11,324 nucleotides of DNA. Origin: Solirubrobacterales bacterium (GTDB lineage: Bacteria > Actinomycetota > Thermoleophilia > Solirubrobacterales > Solirubrobacteraceae). The stretch covers positions 1-11,324 of the forward strand of contig JAFAZB010000262.1 in NCBI GenBank assembly GCA_019240015.1. The letters run 5' to 3'. The position numbers and the translations under genes are program-made. A model generated the notes under the pieces. That model made no database searches. It was not told the DNA's origin and worked only from the letters and a program-made list of their open reading frames with translations. Below are positions 1 to 6,964 of this stretch, piece after piece. Each line of letters begins with the position of its first letter. Positions within the stretch are counted from its first letter, which is position 1.

Positions 1-189
1 TTCACCTGCCCGTGCCATTACTCGACGTTCCTGCCCGGTGAGGGCGGGCGGCTGATCTTCGGCCCGGCCGGGCGAGCGCTGCCGCAGCTGCCGCTGATGG
101 TCGACTCCAGTGGCTTCCTGCGCGCGGCGAGTGGCTTTCACGAGGACGTCGGCCCCTCGTGGTGGGGAGTGCACCGCAGCCAGTCATGA
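1..189 (+). CDS. qcrA: Rieske iron-sulfur subunit of the cytochrome bc complex (QcrA), C-terminal fragment
   Basis: Only the last 62 codons are inside the window; the 5' part lies off the left edge. Reading frame 1 opens with the second cluster-binding box of a Rieske [2Fe-2S] protein, C-P-C-H-Y-S-T-F, in which the Cys at visible residue 3 and His at 6 would bind iron and the Cys at 5 would form the usual disulfide. The tail that follows (GPAGRALPQLPL, then a G-F-L turn, then VGPSWW) matches the ending I know from actinobacterial QcrA proteins. QcrA takes electrons from quinol and passes them to cytochrome c. The stop TGA (187-189) overlaps the ATG of qcrB (186-188), so the two are translationally coupled. 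The residue after the His is Tyr where Gly is commonest. The family is secure; the length and N-terminal membrane helices cannot be seen. Confidence 0.9.
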   Translation, partial: FTCPCHYSTFLPGEGGRLIFGPAGRALPQLPLMVDSSGFLRAASGFHEDVGPSWWGVHRSQS

Positions 190-1673
190 ACCTCGTCGAG
201 CGCTACGTTCATCGCCGCTTCGAGCGGGCCAGCCGGGCAGCAGAGCAGCGCGTCGGCATGGCCGGCGCCGTCAAGTGGGCGCTGCGCTACGTGTTCCCCG
301 ACCACTGGTCATTCCTGCTCGGCGAGATCGCGCTCTACTCGTTCATGGTCCTGGTCGGGACCGGGATCTTCCTGACCCTCTACTACATCCCGAGCGACAC
401 CCAGGTCATCTACCACGGGTCCTATCCGCTGCTCCAGGGGGAGCAGATGTCGGAGGCCTACCGCTCGGTGCTCGACCTGAGCCTGAACGTCCCGGCGGGG
501 TTGCTGTTTCGCCAGGTCCACCACTGGGCCGCGGACGTGTTCATCGCCTCGATCGTGCTGCACCTCATACGGATCTTCTTCACCGGGGCCTACCGCAAGC
601 CGCGCGACATCAACTACTACATCGGGCTCACGATGCTCATGCTGGCCATCCTCGAAGGGTTCGCCGGCTACTCGCTGGCCGATGACCTGCTCTCCGGGAT
701 GGGCCTGGCGATCGCCTATTCTGTGGCGTTCTCGATCCCGTTCGTGGGCGCCCAGCTGGCCTATCTGATCTGGGGCGGACCGTTCCCGGGGTCGAGCGCC
801 TTCCTGCCGCGGCTCGAGATCGTCCATGTGCTGCTGATCCCGGCGGCGCTCGCGGTGCTGATCGGCGTGCACCTGGCGATGATCGTGCGCCAGCATCACT
901 CCCAGTTCCCGGGACCGGGACGCCGTGAGCGAAACGTCGTTGGGACGCCGATGTGGCCCGCATACGCGCTGCGCTCGCTGGGGCTGATGCTCGCCGTCGC
1001 CTCGGTCTTGTTCCTGGTCGGAGGCCTCATCCAGATCAACCCGATCTGGCAGTGGGGCCCCTTCCACCCCTATTTGTCGTCGAACGGCGCCCAGCCTGAC
1101 TGGTACATCGGATGGCTGATCGGGGCGCTGCGACTGATGCCGAACTTCGAGCCCGCGATCGGCAACCACACGATCATCCCGAATCCGTTCTGGGGCGGCG
1201 CGCTGTTCCCGACGTTCGTGTTCGCGGTGATGTTCGCGTGGCCGGCGCTGGAGCGCCGTTTCACCGGCGATCACCTCCGCCACGACCTGCTCGACCGGCC
1301 CCGTGACCGTCCCGGGCGAACGGCGATCGGCGCCGCCTTCCTGAGCTGGGTGGTGATCGTGTTCGCGGTCGGCTCAACCGACCGGCTGTTCTACCGCCTG
1401 CACATCTCCTACACGGCACAGATCCACTTCTGGCGCGTGGGGATCTGGGTGGTGCCGATCGTCGTGTTCTTCCTCACCCGCGCCGTCTGCCGGTCGCTCG
1501 CCCGCAGCGAGGCGCACCCGCTGCGCGCCTGGCAGGGCAACGTGGTCAGCCGCCGTGCCGATGGGGGTGTGGAGCTGCTGCTCGCCAGCCCGGACCGCCC
1601 CAGCGCGCCGCAATCCGAACCGCCGGTCGGGACGGTTCCCGGTCAGCATCCCCCGGCGGGCGAGAACCCCTGA
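186..1673 (+). CDS. qcrB: Cytochrome b subunit of the cytochrome bc complex (QcrB)
   Basis: A 495-residue polytopic membrane protein, the quinol-oxidising cytochrome b of the respiratory bc complex. Haem ligands are visible as two His pairs: H112/H126 (13 residues between) in RQVHHWAADV...VLHLIR, and H214/H229 (14 between) in IVHVLL...IGVHLAM. The Qo-site motif is PDWY at 304-307, where mitochondrial proteins have PEWY. Hydrophobic helices run through most of the chain, with a further pair after about residue 375 and a hydrophilic Arg/Pro-rich tail, as in the one-piece actinobacterial QcrB. I chose the ATG at 186 because it overlaps the qcrA stop (ATGA) and begins MNLVERYVHRRFERAS, a plausible cytosolic N-terminus; an ATG at 159 in the same frame would lie inside qcrA. 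It converges with the SDR gene, the stop codons being about 10 bp apart, and no obvious terminator lies between them. Confidence 0.95.
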   Translation: MNLVERYVHRRFERASRAAEQRVGMAGAVKWALRYVFPDHWSFLLGEIALYSFMVLVGTGIFLTLYYIPSDTQVIYHGSYPLLQGEQMSEAYRSVLDLSLNVPAGLLFRQVHHWAADVFIASIVLHLIRIFFTGAYRKPRDINYYIGLTMLMLAILEGFAGYSLADDLLSGMGLAIAYSVAFSIPFVGAQLAYLIWGGPFPGSSAFLPRLEIVHVLLIPAALAVLIGVHLAMIVRQHHSQFPGPGRRERNVVGTPMWPAYALRSLGLMLAVASVLFLVGGLIQINPIWQWGPFHPYLSSNGAQPDWYIGWLIGALRLMPNFEPAIGNHTIIPNPFWGGALFPTFVFAVMFAWPALERRFTGDHLRHDLLDRPRDRPGRTAIGAAFLSWVVIVFAVGSTDRLFYRLHISYTAQIHFWRVGIWVVPIVVFFLTRAVCRSLARSEAHPLRAWQGNVVSRRADGGVELLLASPDRPSAPQSEPPVGTVPGQHPPAGENP

Positions 1674-1683
1674 CGCACGCGAC

Positions 1684-2709
1684 TCACCGCGCGGCGCGCA
1701 CTCCCGCGGCGGCGCCCGCTCCGAGCGCCGCCAGCCCGAGCGCCGCCAGCACCGCCCCCCGCCGCTTGGCGAGCACGTACTGCGGGCTGAAGGCGTGGGC
1801 CAGCTCGTCGAACGGCCCGTGGGCGCCGCGGTCCTCGTCGACGGGCTCGAACAGGTTGTCGTGCCCACGCGTATCGAGCGGCTGCTCGGTCATCTGCGAA
1901 TCGAACCCGTTCCTGGCCAGGTAACGGTCGAGCAGCCACGGAGCCACCCGCTCGCCGAGGATGTTGAGCACCGTCGGAATGCCCACGTAGATCTGGCGCC
2001 GCTTGTGGTACGCCGCGTGGTGGATCGCGTCCGCGGCGATCTCCGGTTGGTAGATCGGCGGCACCGGCATCGTCTGCTTGGCGAGCTTCGTCCGCCCCCA
2101 GGTGAACTGGGTGGTGTTCAACCCCGGCAGCTGGATCATCGACAGCCGCACCTTGGACTTCTTGTGGAGGAGCTCGGTGATGATGCTCTCAGTGAACCCC
2201 TTGCACGCGTGCTTCGCGCCGCAGTAGGGCGATTGCAGGGGGATGCCGCGGTAGCACATCGCCGAGCACACCTGGACGATCACGCCGCGGTCGCGGGGCA
2301 CCATCCGCCTCAGCGCCGAGCCGGTCCCCCACACCATCCCGAGGTAGGTCACTTCGGTTGCGCGCCTGAACTCCTCGGGCTCGATCTCGAGGAACTCCGC
2401 GTAGACGGTCACCATCGCGTCGTTGACCCACACGTCGATCGGGCCGAATCGCTCTTCGACGGCCATTGCCGCCGCCTCCACCTGCTGAGGGTCGGCGACG
2501 TCGGCTGCAAACACGAGCGCCTCGCCACCCGCCTGCTCGACCTCGCGCGCGGCGGCCTCCAAGCCCTTCGCTCCGCGCGCGATCAGTCCCACGCGGGCGC
2601 CATCGGCGCCGAACCGCCTCGCCGCGGCCCGCCCTACGCCGCCCGAGGCGCCGGTGATGACGACGACATCGCTTGTCCCGCTACGAGGTCTTGTGCTCGA
2701 GGTCTGCAA
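1684..2709 (-). CDS. Short-chain dehydrogenase/reductase with C-terminal extension and hydrophobic tail
   Basis: About 341 residues if read from a TTG at 2709. An N-terminal Rossmann fold shows the nucleotide motif TGASGGVG (19-26), an N-D-A-M variant (96-99) of the usual NNAG, catalytic S149 and Y162-x3-K166 (SPYCGAKHA). This is a classical-type NAD(P)-dependent SDR core; the substrate is unknown. Unlike a 250-residue SDR it continues for about 100 residues (QPEIAADAIHHAAYHKRR onward) and ends in an Ala/Gly/Leu-rich stretch at about 318-337 that could be a membrane anchor. The start is uncertain: no ATG or GTG lies in frame near the fold. The options are TTG 2709, which overlaps csbD by 29 bp, or ATG 2811, which would run through most of csbD. 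It is the last gene of a three-gene minus-strand unit. A paralogue of its C-terminal half lies at the right edge of the window. Confidence 0.88.
   Translation of the reverse strand: MQTSSTRPRSGTSDVVVITGASGGVGRAAARRFGADGARVGLIARGAKGLEAAAREVEQAGGEALVFAADVADPQQVEAAAMAVEERFGPIDVWVNDAMVTVYAEFLEIEPEEFRRATEVTYLGMVWGTGSALRRMVPRDRGVIVQVCSAMCYRGIPLQSPYCGAKHACKGFTESIITELLHKKSKVRLSMIQLPGLNTTQFTWGRTKLAKQTMPVPPIYQPEIAADAIHHAAYHKRRQIYVGIPTVLNILGERVAPWLLDRYLARNGFDSQMTEQPLDTRGHDNLFEPVDEDRGAHGPFDELAHAFSPQYVLAKRRGAVLAALGLAALGAGAAAGVRAAR
1721..1750. repeat. Perfect tandem duplication of a 15-bp unit in the SDR tail
   Basis: CCGAGCGCCGCCAGC occurs twice head to tail (1721-1735 and 1736-1750). On the minus strand it encodes a repeated Leu-Ala-Ala-Leu-Gly-type pentapeptide in the hydrophobic C-terminal tail of the SDR. 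It is in frame, so it lengthens the tail without disrupting it. It is probably an ordinary slippage repeat in GC-rich DNA. Confidence 0.8.
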
Positions 2710-2872
2710 CTTCTTCCGCCTTGCGCACGGCCCGCTCCTTGTCGCGGGCCAGCTCGTCCTTCGCCTCTCCCTTGCGCTCCTCCTGGCGGCCTTCGCGGCG
2801 CAGGGAGGCATCGTCGGCGAGATCGCCGGCGGTCTTCTTCAGGCGACCGGTCACTTTGTCGATCAGGCTCAT
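2681..2872 (-). CDS. CsbD-family small stress protein
   Basis: A 63-residue, highly charged protein of the CsbD-like family, small hydrophilic proteins commonly induced by general stress, with no known enzymatic activity. The N-terminus MSLIDKVTGRLKKTAGDLAD fits the family pattern (K-x-x-G-x-x-K-x-x-x-G), followed by a Lys/Glu/Arg/Ala-rich helix with the EGRQEERKGEAKDE segment typical of the family. The length matches. The start ATG is well supported by GAGAGGA ending about 7 nt upstream. It lies 24 bp downstream of the small membrane-protein gene and its end overlaps the most likely SDR start, so the three are probably one transcript. The genus-specific role is unknown; stress induction is inferred from the family only. 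Confidence 0.85.
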   Translation of the reverse strand: MSLIDKVTGRLKKTAGDLADDASLRREGRQEERKGEAKDELARDKERAVRKAEEVADLEHKTS

Positions 2873-2879
2873 CGTCTGT

Positions 2880-2886
2880 TCCTCTC
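2880..2886 (-). promoter_or_regulatory. Ribosome binding site of the CsbD gene
   Basis: Read on the minus strand, GAGAGGA precedes the ATG at 2872 with about 7 nt between. It is the clearest Shine-Dalgarno match in the window and it fixes the csbD start. Confidence 0.7.
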
Positions 2887-2896
2887 GTTCGAGTGC

Positions 2897-3211
2897 TTAC
2901 TGTTGGACGCGACGAGCGTCCGCCAGCCGCTCCGGGGAGGTGGGCGCCCGACCGCTATCGCGCGGCAGCGTGTTGGGCAGCGGACGCTCGGGAGCGTGCT
3001 CGCCGTCCGCCGCACCTCCCTCGCCGGCCTGGGTGGCACGTCCCCACATCGCGTAGACGACGCCCGAGCCGAGCCCGATCAGAGCGAGCGGCACGAGCAC
3101 GATCGTGAACACGCCCCCCAACAGGACGCCGCCTAACAGCGCCAGGATGCCCAGCGCCAGAACCAGAATTGCGACCCACATCGGGTCGTCGCTACCCGGA
3201 AGCGAGCCCAC
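2897..3211 (-). CDS. Small two-helix membrane protein of unknown function
   Basis: 104 residues read from a GTG at 3211. Two hydrophobic segments (about 12-33 and 34-56, with a Gly-rich turn) form a helical hairpin, followed by a hydrophilic tail rich in Arg, Pro, Glu and Ala. I do not recognise a named family. The GTG has a modest GGTGA about 5 nt upstream; an internal ATG at 3181 immediately before the first helix is an alternative and would give 94 residues. It is the first gene of the minus-strand unit with csbD and the SDR, and it is divergent from the GH15 gene, with 37 bp between the two proposed starts. Its position with a CsbD gene suggests an envelope- or stress-related role, but that is only context. 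Confidence 0.72.
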   Translation of the reverse strand: MGSLPGSDDPMWVAILVLALGILALLGGVLLGGVFTIVLVPLALIGLGSGVVYAMWGRATQAGEGGAADGEHAPERPLPNTLPRDSGRAPTSPERLADARRVQQ

Positions 3212-3232
3212 CGAATCACCAGGCCCGCTTTT

Positions 3233-3242
3233 GGGGTACCCC
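3233..3242. promoter_or_regulatory. Perfect 10-bp palindrome in the divergent 37-bp gap
   Basis: GGGGTACCCC sits between the proposed GTG starts of the minus-strand membrane protein (3211) and the plus-strand GH15 gene (3249). The gap is so short that any shared operator or promoter must sit here or inside the genes. The symmetry is visible; a regulatory role is inference, and short palindromes arise by chance in GC-rich DNA. Confidence 0.3.
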
Positions 3243-3248
3243 CACCCC

Positions 3249-5090
3249 GTGACCGACTCCGAGCGCTACCGGCCGATCGGCGACTACGCTCTGATCGGCG
3301 ACTGCCACAGCGCGGCATTGGTCTCGCGCCAAGGATCGATCGACTGGTGCTGTCTGCCGCGGTTCGACTCCGGCAGCGCATTTGGCCGGTTGATCGACTT
3401 CAAGCGCGGCGGCCACTGCTCGGTCGCGCCCGGCGGCAGGGGCCGCTGGGAGGCCACTCGCTCGTACCTCGACGACACGCTGGTCCTCGAAACGATGTTC
3501 ACGGGGCGGTCGGGCCAGGCATCGGTCCGTGATTGCTTCGTGATCCCGGACAGCGAGCGCTCGGATCCCCGCCGCCAGATCGTGCGCGTGATCGAGGGTC
3601 GCCGCGGCGCGGTGCAGTTCGAGCTGCGGATCGCCCCGCGCTTCGACTACGGCCAGGTCAGGCCCTGGATCCGCCGGCACGGGATCCAGTTGTTCAGCGC
3701 GATCGGCGGCAACGACGCGCTCGTGATCTTCTGCGACCGCGAGCTCGAGGAGGCGCCCGCGCACGAACTGTCCACCCGGGTGACGGTGGGGGCGGGCGAG
3801 CGGGTGCGGCTGTCGCTCACCTATGTGCCGCCAGAAGCGCTCGACCGGGCCCCGCCTGAGGAGCCCGCCCCCTTGGCCGTCGACCGGGCGCTCGAGCGGA
3901 CCATCTCCTGGTGGCGGGAATGGTCGCACTCGATTCGGGGCGGCGGTTCCACCGAGCCGGGCGTCATCCGCTCCGGGCTGACCCTCAAGGCATTGACCCA
4001 CGCGCCCACCGGGGCGATCGTGGCCGCCGCCACCGCGTCGCTGCCCGAGGTGATCGGCGGCGTGCGGAACTTCGACTACCGGTATGCGTGGGTGCGTGAC
4101 TCCAGCTTCAGCTCGCGCGCGTTCGCCGAGCTCGGCGCCGTGCGGGAGGCCGATGCGTTCCGCGCGTTCATCATGCGCTCGGCCGCTGGCCATGCCGACG
4201 ATCTCCAGGTCCTCTACGGCGTCGGCGGGGAGCGACGGGTCAGCGGCGGGGAGCTAGGCGGCCTCGACGGCTACCGCCGCTCACGACCGGTAAGGGTCGG
4301 CAATGCAGCCGCCGGCCAGCGCCAGCTCGACGTCTACGGCGAGCTCGTGAACCTGACCTGGCGCTGGCACCGTCGCGGCCACTCCCCGAGCGACGACGAC
4401 TGGCGCTTTCTGGTCTCGCTGATCGAGCACGCCGCCCAACGCTGGCGAGAGCCCGACTGCGGAATCTGGGAGTGGCCCGGCAAGCCCGATCACTTCGTGC
4501 ACTCCAAGGCGCTGTGCTGGTCCGCGCTGGACCGCGGGATCAGGCTGGCCGAGGAATGCATGCGCCGGGCGCCTGTGCGCCGCTGGACGCAAGCCCGCGA
4601 TCAGCTCAGAAGGGCGATCGAGCGTCGCGGCTATGACAGCCGGCGCGGGGTCTACCGCCAGGCGTTCGACCGCCGAGAGCTCGACTCCGCACTGTTGCTG
4701 TTACCCACCGTCGAGTTCCTGGACTGGGGCGATGAGCGCATGCTCCGCACGGCCGACGCGGTCCAGGAGCGGCTCGGGGCCGGGGATGGTCTCCTGTATC
4801 GCTATCGGCGCAAGGACGGCCTGCCGGGGCGGGAGGGGGCGTTTCTGTGCTGCTCGTTCTGGCTCGTGGAGTGCCTGGCGCGCGGAGGAGATCCGGCGCG
4901 GGCGCGCTCGGTGTTCGCGAGCACGGCCGGCCGTGCCAACGACCTCGGGCTGTTTTCCGAGCAGGTGGATCCGCGCAGCGGCGAGCCACTCGGCAACTAC
5001 CCGCAGGCGCTGACCCACCTGGCGCACATCTCAGCCGCGGTCGCGCTGGCGGAGGTTGAAGCCGGGCCGGAGTCCAGGTACGCCCGCTGA
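3249..5090 (+). CDS. Glycoside hydrolase family 15 protein (trehalase/glucoamylase-like)
   Basis: About 613 residues. The N-terminal region (Y7-W33: IGDYALIGDCHSAALVSRQG then SIDW, followed by LPRFDS) is the trehalase-like N-terminal domain found in bacterial GH15 proteins; the second half is the (alpha/alpha)6 catalytic barrel. Visible motifs are WVRDSSF (281-287), the proton-donor region GIWEW with E408, and LFSEQVDP with E571 as the likely catalytic base, followed by GNYPQALTHLAHI. All are present, so the enzyme is probably active, releasing glucose from trehalose or alpha-glucans; which of these cannot be told from sequence. No signal peptide is seen, so it is likely cytoplasmic. I chose the GTG at 3249 because the conserved domain starts directly after it; an in-frame ATG at 3105 adds 48 low-complexity residues antisense to the neighbouring gene. 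The start may be leaderless, with no clear ribosome site. Confidence 0.92.
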   Translation: MTDSERYRPIGDYALIGDCHSAALVSRQGSIDWCCLPRFDSGSAFGRLIDFKRGGHCSVAPGGRGRWEATRSYLDDTLVLETMFTGRSGQASVRDCFVIPDSERSDPRRQIVRVIEGRRGAVQFELRIAPRFDYGQVRPWIRRHGIQLFSAIGGNDALVIFCDRELEEAPAHELSTRVTVGAGERVRLSLTYVPPEALDRAPPEEPAPLAVDRALERTISWWREWSHSIRGGGSTEPGVIRSGLTLKALTHAPTGAIVAAATASLPEVIGGVRNFDYRYAWVRDSSFSSRAFAELGAVREADAFRAFIMRSAAGHADDLQVLYGVGGERRVSGGELGGLDGYRRSRPVRVGNAAAGQRQLDVYGELVNLTWRWHRRGHSPSDDDWRFLVSLIEHAAQRWREPDCGIWEWPGKPDHFVHSKALCWSALDRGIRLAEECMRRAPVRRWTQARDQLRRAIERRGYDSRRGVYRQAFDRRELDSALLLLPTVEFLDWGDERMLRTADAVQERLGAGDGLLYRYRRKDGLPGREGAFLCCSFWLVECLARGGDPARARSVFASTAGRANDLGLFSEQVDPRSGEPLGNYPQALTHLAHISAAVALAEVEAGPESRYAR

Positions 5091-5105
5091 CACGCCAGTT
5101 AGCTC

Positions 5106-5129
5106 ACCGAGTGCCCCGGGTAGCTCGGT
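5106..5129. promoter_or_regulatory. 24-bp interrupted dyad in the leader of the five-gene cluster
   Basis: ACCGAG (5106-5111) and CTCGGT (5124-5129) are perfect inverse complements, and CCCGGG (5115-5120) sits exactly at their centre, so both share one axis at 5117.5. The three-base spacers TGC and TAG are the only mismatched part. It starts 15 bp after the GH15 stop and ends 41 bp before the ATG of the ThDP gene. It could be an operator for the downstream operon or a hairpin at the end of the GH15 message; no T-run follows, which argues against a classical intrinsic terminator. Confidence 0.45.
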
Positions 5130-5170
5130 CCTGGACTTCGAGCAGGCCACGCGAAAGGACTGGAACGGGC

Positions 5171-6964
5171 ATGAGCAGCACGGTTGGCGACTTCCTCCTC
5201 GAACGACTTTCCACCTGGGGCATCAAGCGCATCTACGGCTATCCGGGTGACGGCATCAACGGGGTGCTGGGCGCCTTCACTCGCTCGAGCAATGGCCAAC
5301 GACCGGAGTTCATCCAGGTCCGTCACGAGGAGATGGCCGCGTTCATGGCGTGCGCGCACGCCAAGTTCACGGGCGAGCTGGGCGTCTGTATGGCGACCTC
5401 CGGCCCCGGCGCGATCCACCTGCTCAATGGGCTCTACGACGCCAAGCTCGACCACCAGCCCGTGGTGGCGATCGTGGGCCAGCAGGCGCGCGCCGGGCTG
5501 GGAGGCAACTACCAGCAGGAAGTCGATCTGCCCAATCTGTTCAAGGACGTGGCGCACGAGTTCGTACAGATGGCGATGGAGCCCGCCCAGATCCGGCATC
5601 TGATCGACCGGGCCTGCCGGATCGCGCTGGCCGAGCGCACCGTCACCGCGATCATCATCCCCAACGACGTGCAGGAGGCCCCCGCCGTGGAGCAGCCTCC
5701 GCACAAGCACGGGACGGTGCACTCAGGTCCCGGCTACGAGCATCCCCGCGTGCTGCCGAGCGACCAGGACCTGGACCGTGCGGCCGAGGTGCTCAATGCC
5801 GGCCAGCGGGTCGCGATGCTCGTGGGGCAGGGCACGCTCCACGCCAGCGAAGAGGTCGTCGCGGTCGCCGAGGCGCTCGGCGCCGGGGTGGCGAAGGCGC
5901 TGCTCGGCAAGGCTGCCCTGCCAGACGATCTACCGTTCGTAACCGGCTCGATCGGACTGCTCGGAACCAAGCCCAGCTGGGAGCTGATGCAGGGCTGCGA
6001 CACGCTGCTGATGGTCGGCTCGAGCTTCCCCTACTCCGAGTTCCTGCCGGAGGAGGGGCAGGCCCGCGGCGTCCAGATCGACATCGATGGGCGGATGCTG
6101 GGGATCCGCTATCCGATGGAGGTCAACCTGGTCGGCGACAGCGCCGAGACGCTTCGCGCGCTGCTGCCGCGACTGGAGCGCAAGGCCGACCGTTCCTGGC
6201 GCGAGCAGATCGAACGCGAGGTGGGGGAGTGGTGGAACCTGATCGAGCACCGGGCGCAGCTGTCCGCCGATCCGATCAACCCGCAGCTCGTGTTTCACGA
6301 GCTCTCTAAGCGGCTCCCGGACGGCGCGATCCTCGCCTCGGACTCCGGGTCGGCCGCCAACTGGTACGCACGCGACATCAAGCTGCGCAGCGGGATGATG
6401 GCGTCGCTGTCGGGAACGCTCGCCACGATGGGGCCTGGGGTCCCGTACGCGATCGCCGCCAAGTTCGCGCACCCCTCCCGCCCGGTGTTCGCGCTGGTCG
6501 GCGACGGCGCGATGCAGATGAACGGGATCAACGAGCTGATCACGATCGCCAAGTACCGCGAGCGCTGGGCAGACCAGCGCCTGGTCGTGATGGTGCTCAA
6601 CAACGGCGACCTCAACCAGGTCACCTGGGAGCAGCGCGCGATGTCCGGGGATCCCAAGTTCGAGGGCTCCCAGGACCTGCCCGACTTCCCCTACGCGCGG
6701 TACGCGGAGATGCTCGGCCTGCACGGGATCCGGGTGGACTCGGCCGAGCAGGTGGGGGCTGCCTGGGACGAGGCGCTGGCCGCGGACCGCCCGGTGCTCT
6801 ACGAAGCGATGACCGATCCCGAGGTGCCGCCGCTACCGCCGCACATCACGCTCGAGCAGGCCAAGGCGCTCAGCTCCGCTCTGCTGGAGGGCGATCCGCA
6901 CGCGCGGCGGATCATCAAGCAATCGTTCAGACAGAAGCTTCAGGAGTTCCTTCCGGGACGATGA
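5171..6964 (+). CDS. Thiamine-diphosphate-dependent enzyme, pyruvate oxidase/PoxB-like
   Basis: 597 residues with the three-domain ThDP fold of the acetolactate synthase/pyruvate oxidase group. The N-terminal pyrimidine-binding domain carries RHEEMAAFMA with the activating E53 and SGPGAIHLLNGLYDA; the middle domain follows; the C-terminal PP domain has GDG (444-446) and NN (477-478) for Mg-ThDP. The C-terminus (RRIIKQSFRQKLQEFLPGR) looks amphipathic, recalling the membrane-binding tail of PoxB, so a quinone-linked 2-keto-acid (pyruvate-type) oxidase is the best guess; another keto-acid decarboxylase is possible. The ATG at 5171 is chosen because it begins right before the fold and has GGA about 6 nt upstream; in-frame upstream codons to 5111 lie across the leader dyad. 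Its stop TGA overlaps the next ATG (ATGA), indicating coupled translation. Confidence 0.9.
   Translation: MSSTVGDFLLERLSTWGIKRIYGYPGDGINGVLGAFTRSSNGQRPEFIQVRHEEMAAFMACAHAKFTGELGVCMATSGPGAIHLLNGLYDAKLDHQPVVAIVGQQARAGLGGNYQQEVDLPNLFKDVAHEFVQMAMEPAQIRHLIDRACRIALAERTVTAIIIPNDVQEAPAVEQPPHKHGTVHSGPGYEHPRVLPSDQDLDRAAEVLNAGQRVAMLVGQGTLHASEEVVAVAEALGAGVAKALLGKAALPDDLPFVTGSIGLLGTKPSWELMQGCDTLLMVGSSFPYSEFLPEEGQARGVQIDIDGRMLGIRYPMEVNLVGDSAETLRALLPRLERKADRSWREQIEREVGEWWNLIEHRAQLSADPINPQLVFHELSKRLPDGAILASDSGSAANWYARDIKLRSGMMASLSGTLATMGPGVPYAIAAKFAHPSRPVFALVGDGAMQMNGINELITIAKYRERWADQRLVVMVLNNGDLNQVTWEQRAMSGDPKFEGSQDLPDFPYARYAEMLGLHGIRVDSAEQVGAAWDEALAADRPVLYEAMTDPEVPPLPPHITLEQAKALSSALLEGDPHARRIIKQSFRQKLQEFLPGR

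Noticed and set aside
309..1283. Minus-strand open frame opposite qcrB
   Set aside because: Composition is a reverse reading of membrane-protein codons (Glu/Arg/His/Gln-rich) and the haem and PDWY motifs are on the plus strand.
1674..1683. Bidirectional terminator between qcrB and the SDR gene
   Set aside because: The gap is only 10 bp and I could find no stem-loop with a T-run there.
1555..3108. 517-codon open frame on the plus strand across the SDR and CsbD genes
   Set aside because: Low-complexity Arg/Pro/His composition and no motifs; the minus strand carries clear SDR and CsbD proteins.
3105..3248. Upstream ATG extension of the GH15 gene
   Set aside because: The added 48 residues are Pro/Ser/Arg-rich with no conservation signal, lie antisense to the membrane-protein gene, and the known domain begins directly after GTG 3249.
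5111..5170. Upstream start for the ThDP gene
   Set aside because: It would put coding sequence through the dyad; the ATG at 5171 abuts the conserved fold and has a better spaced purine stretch.
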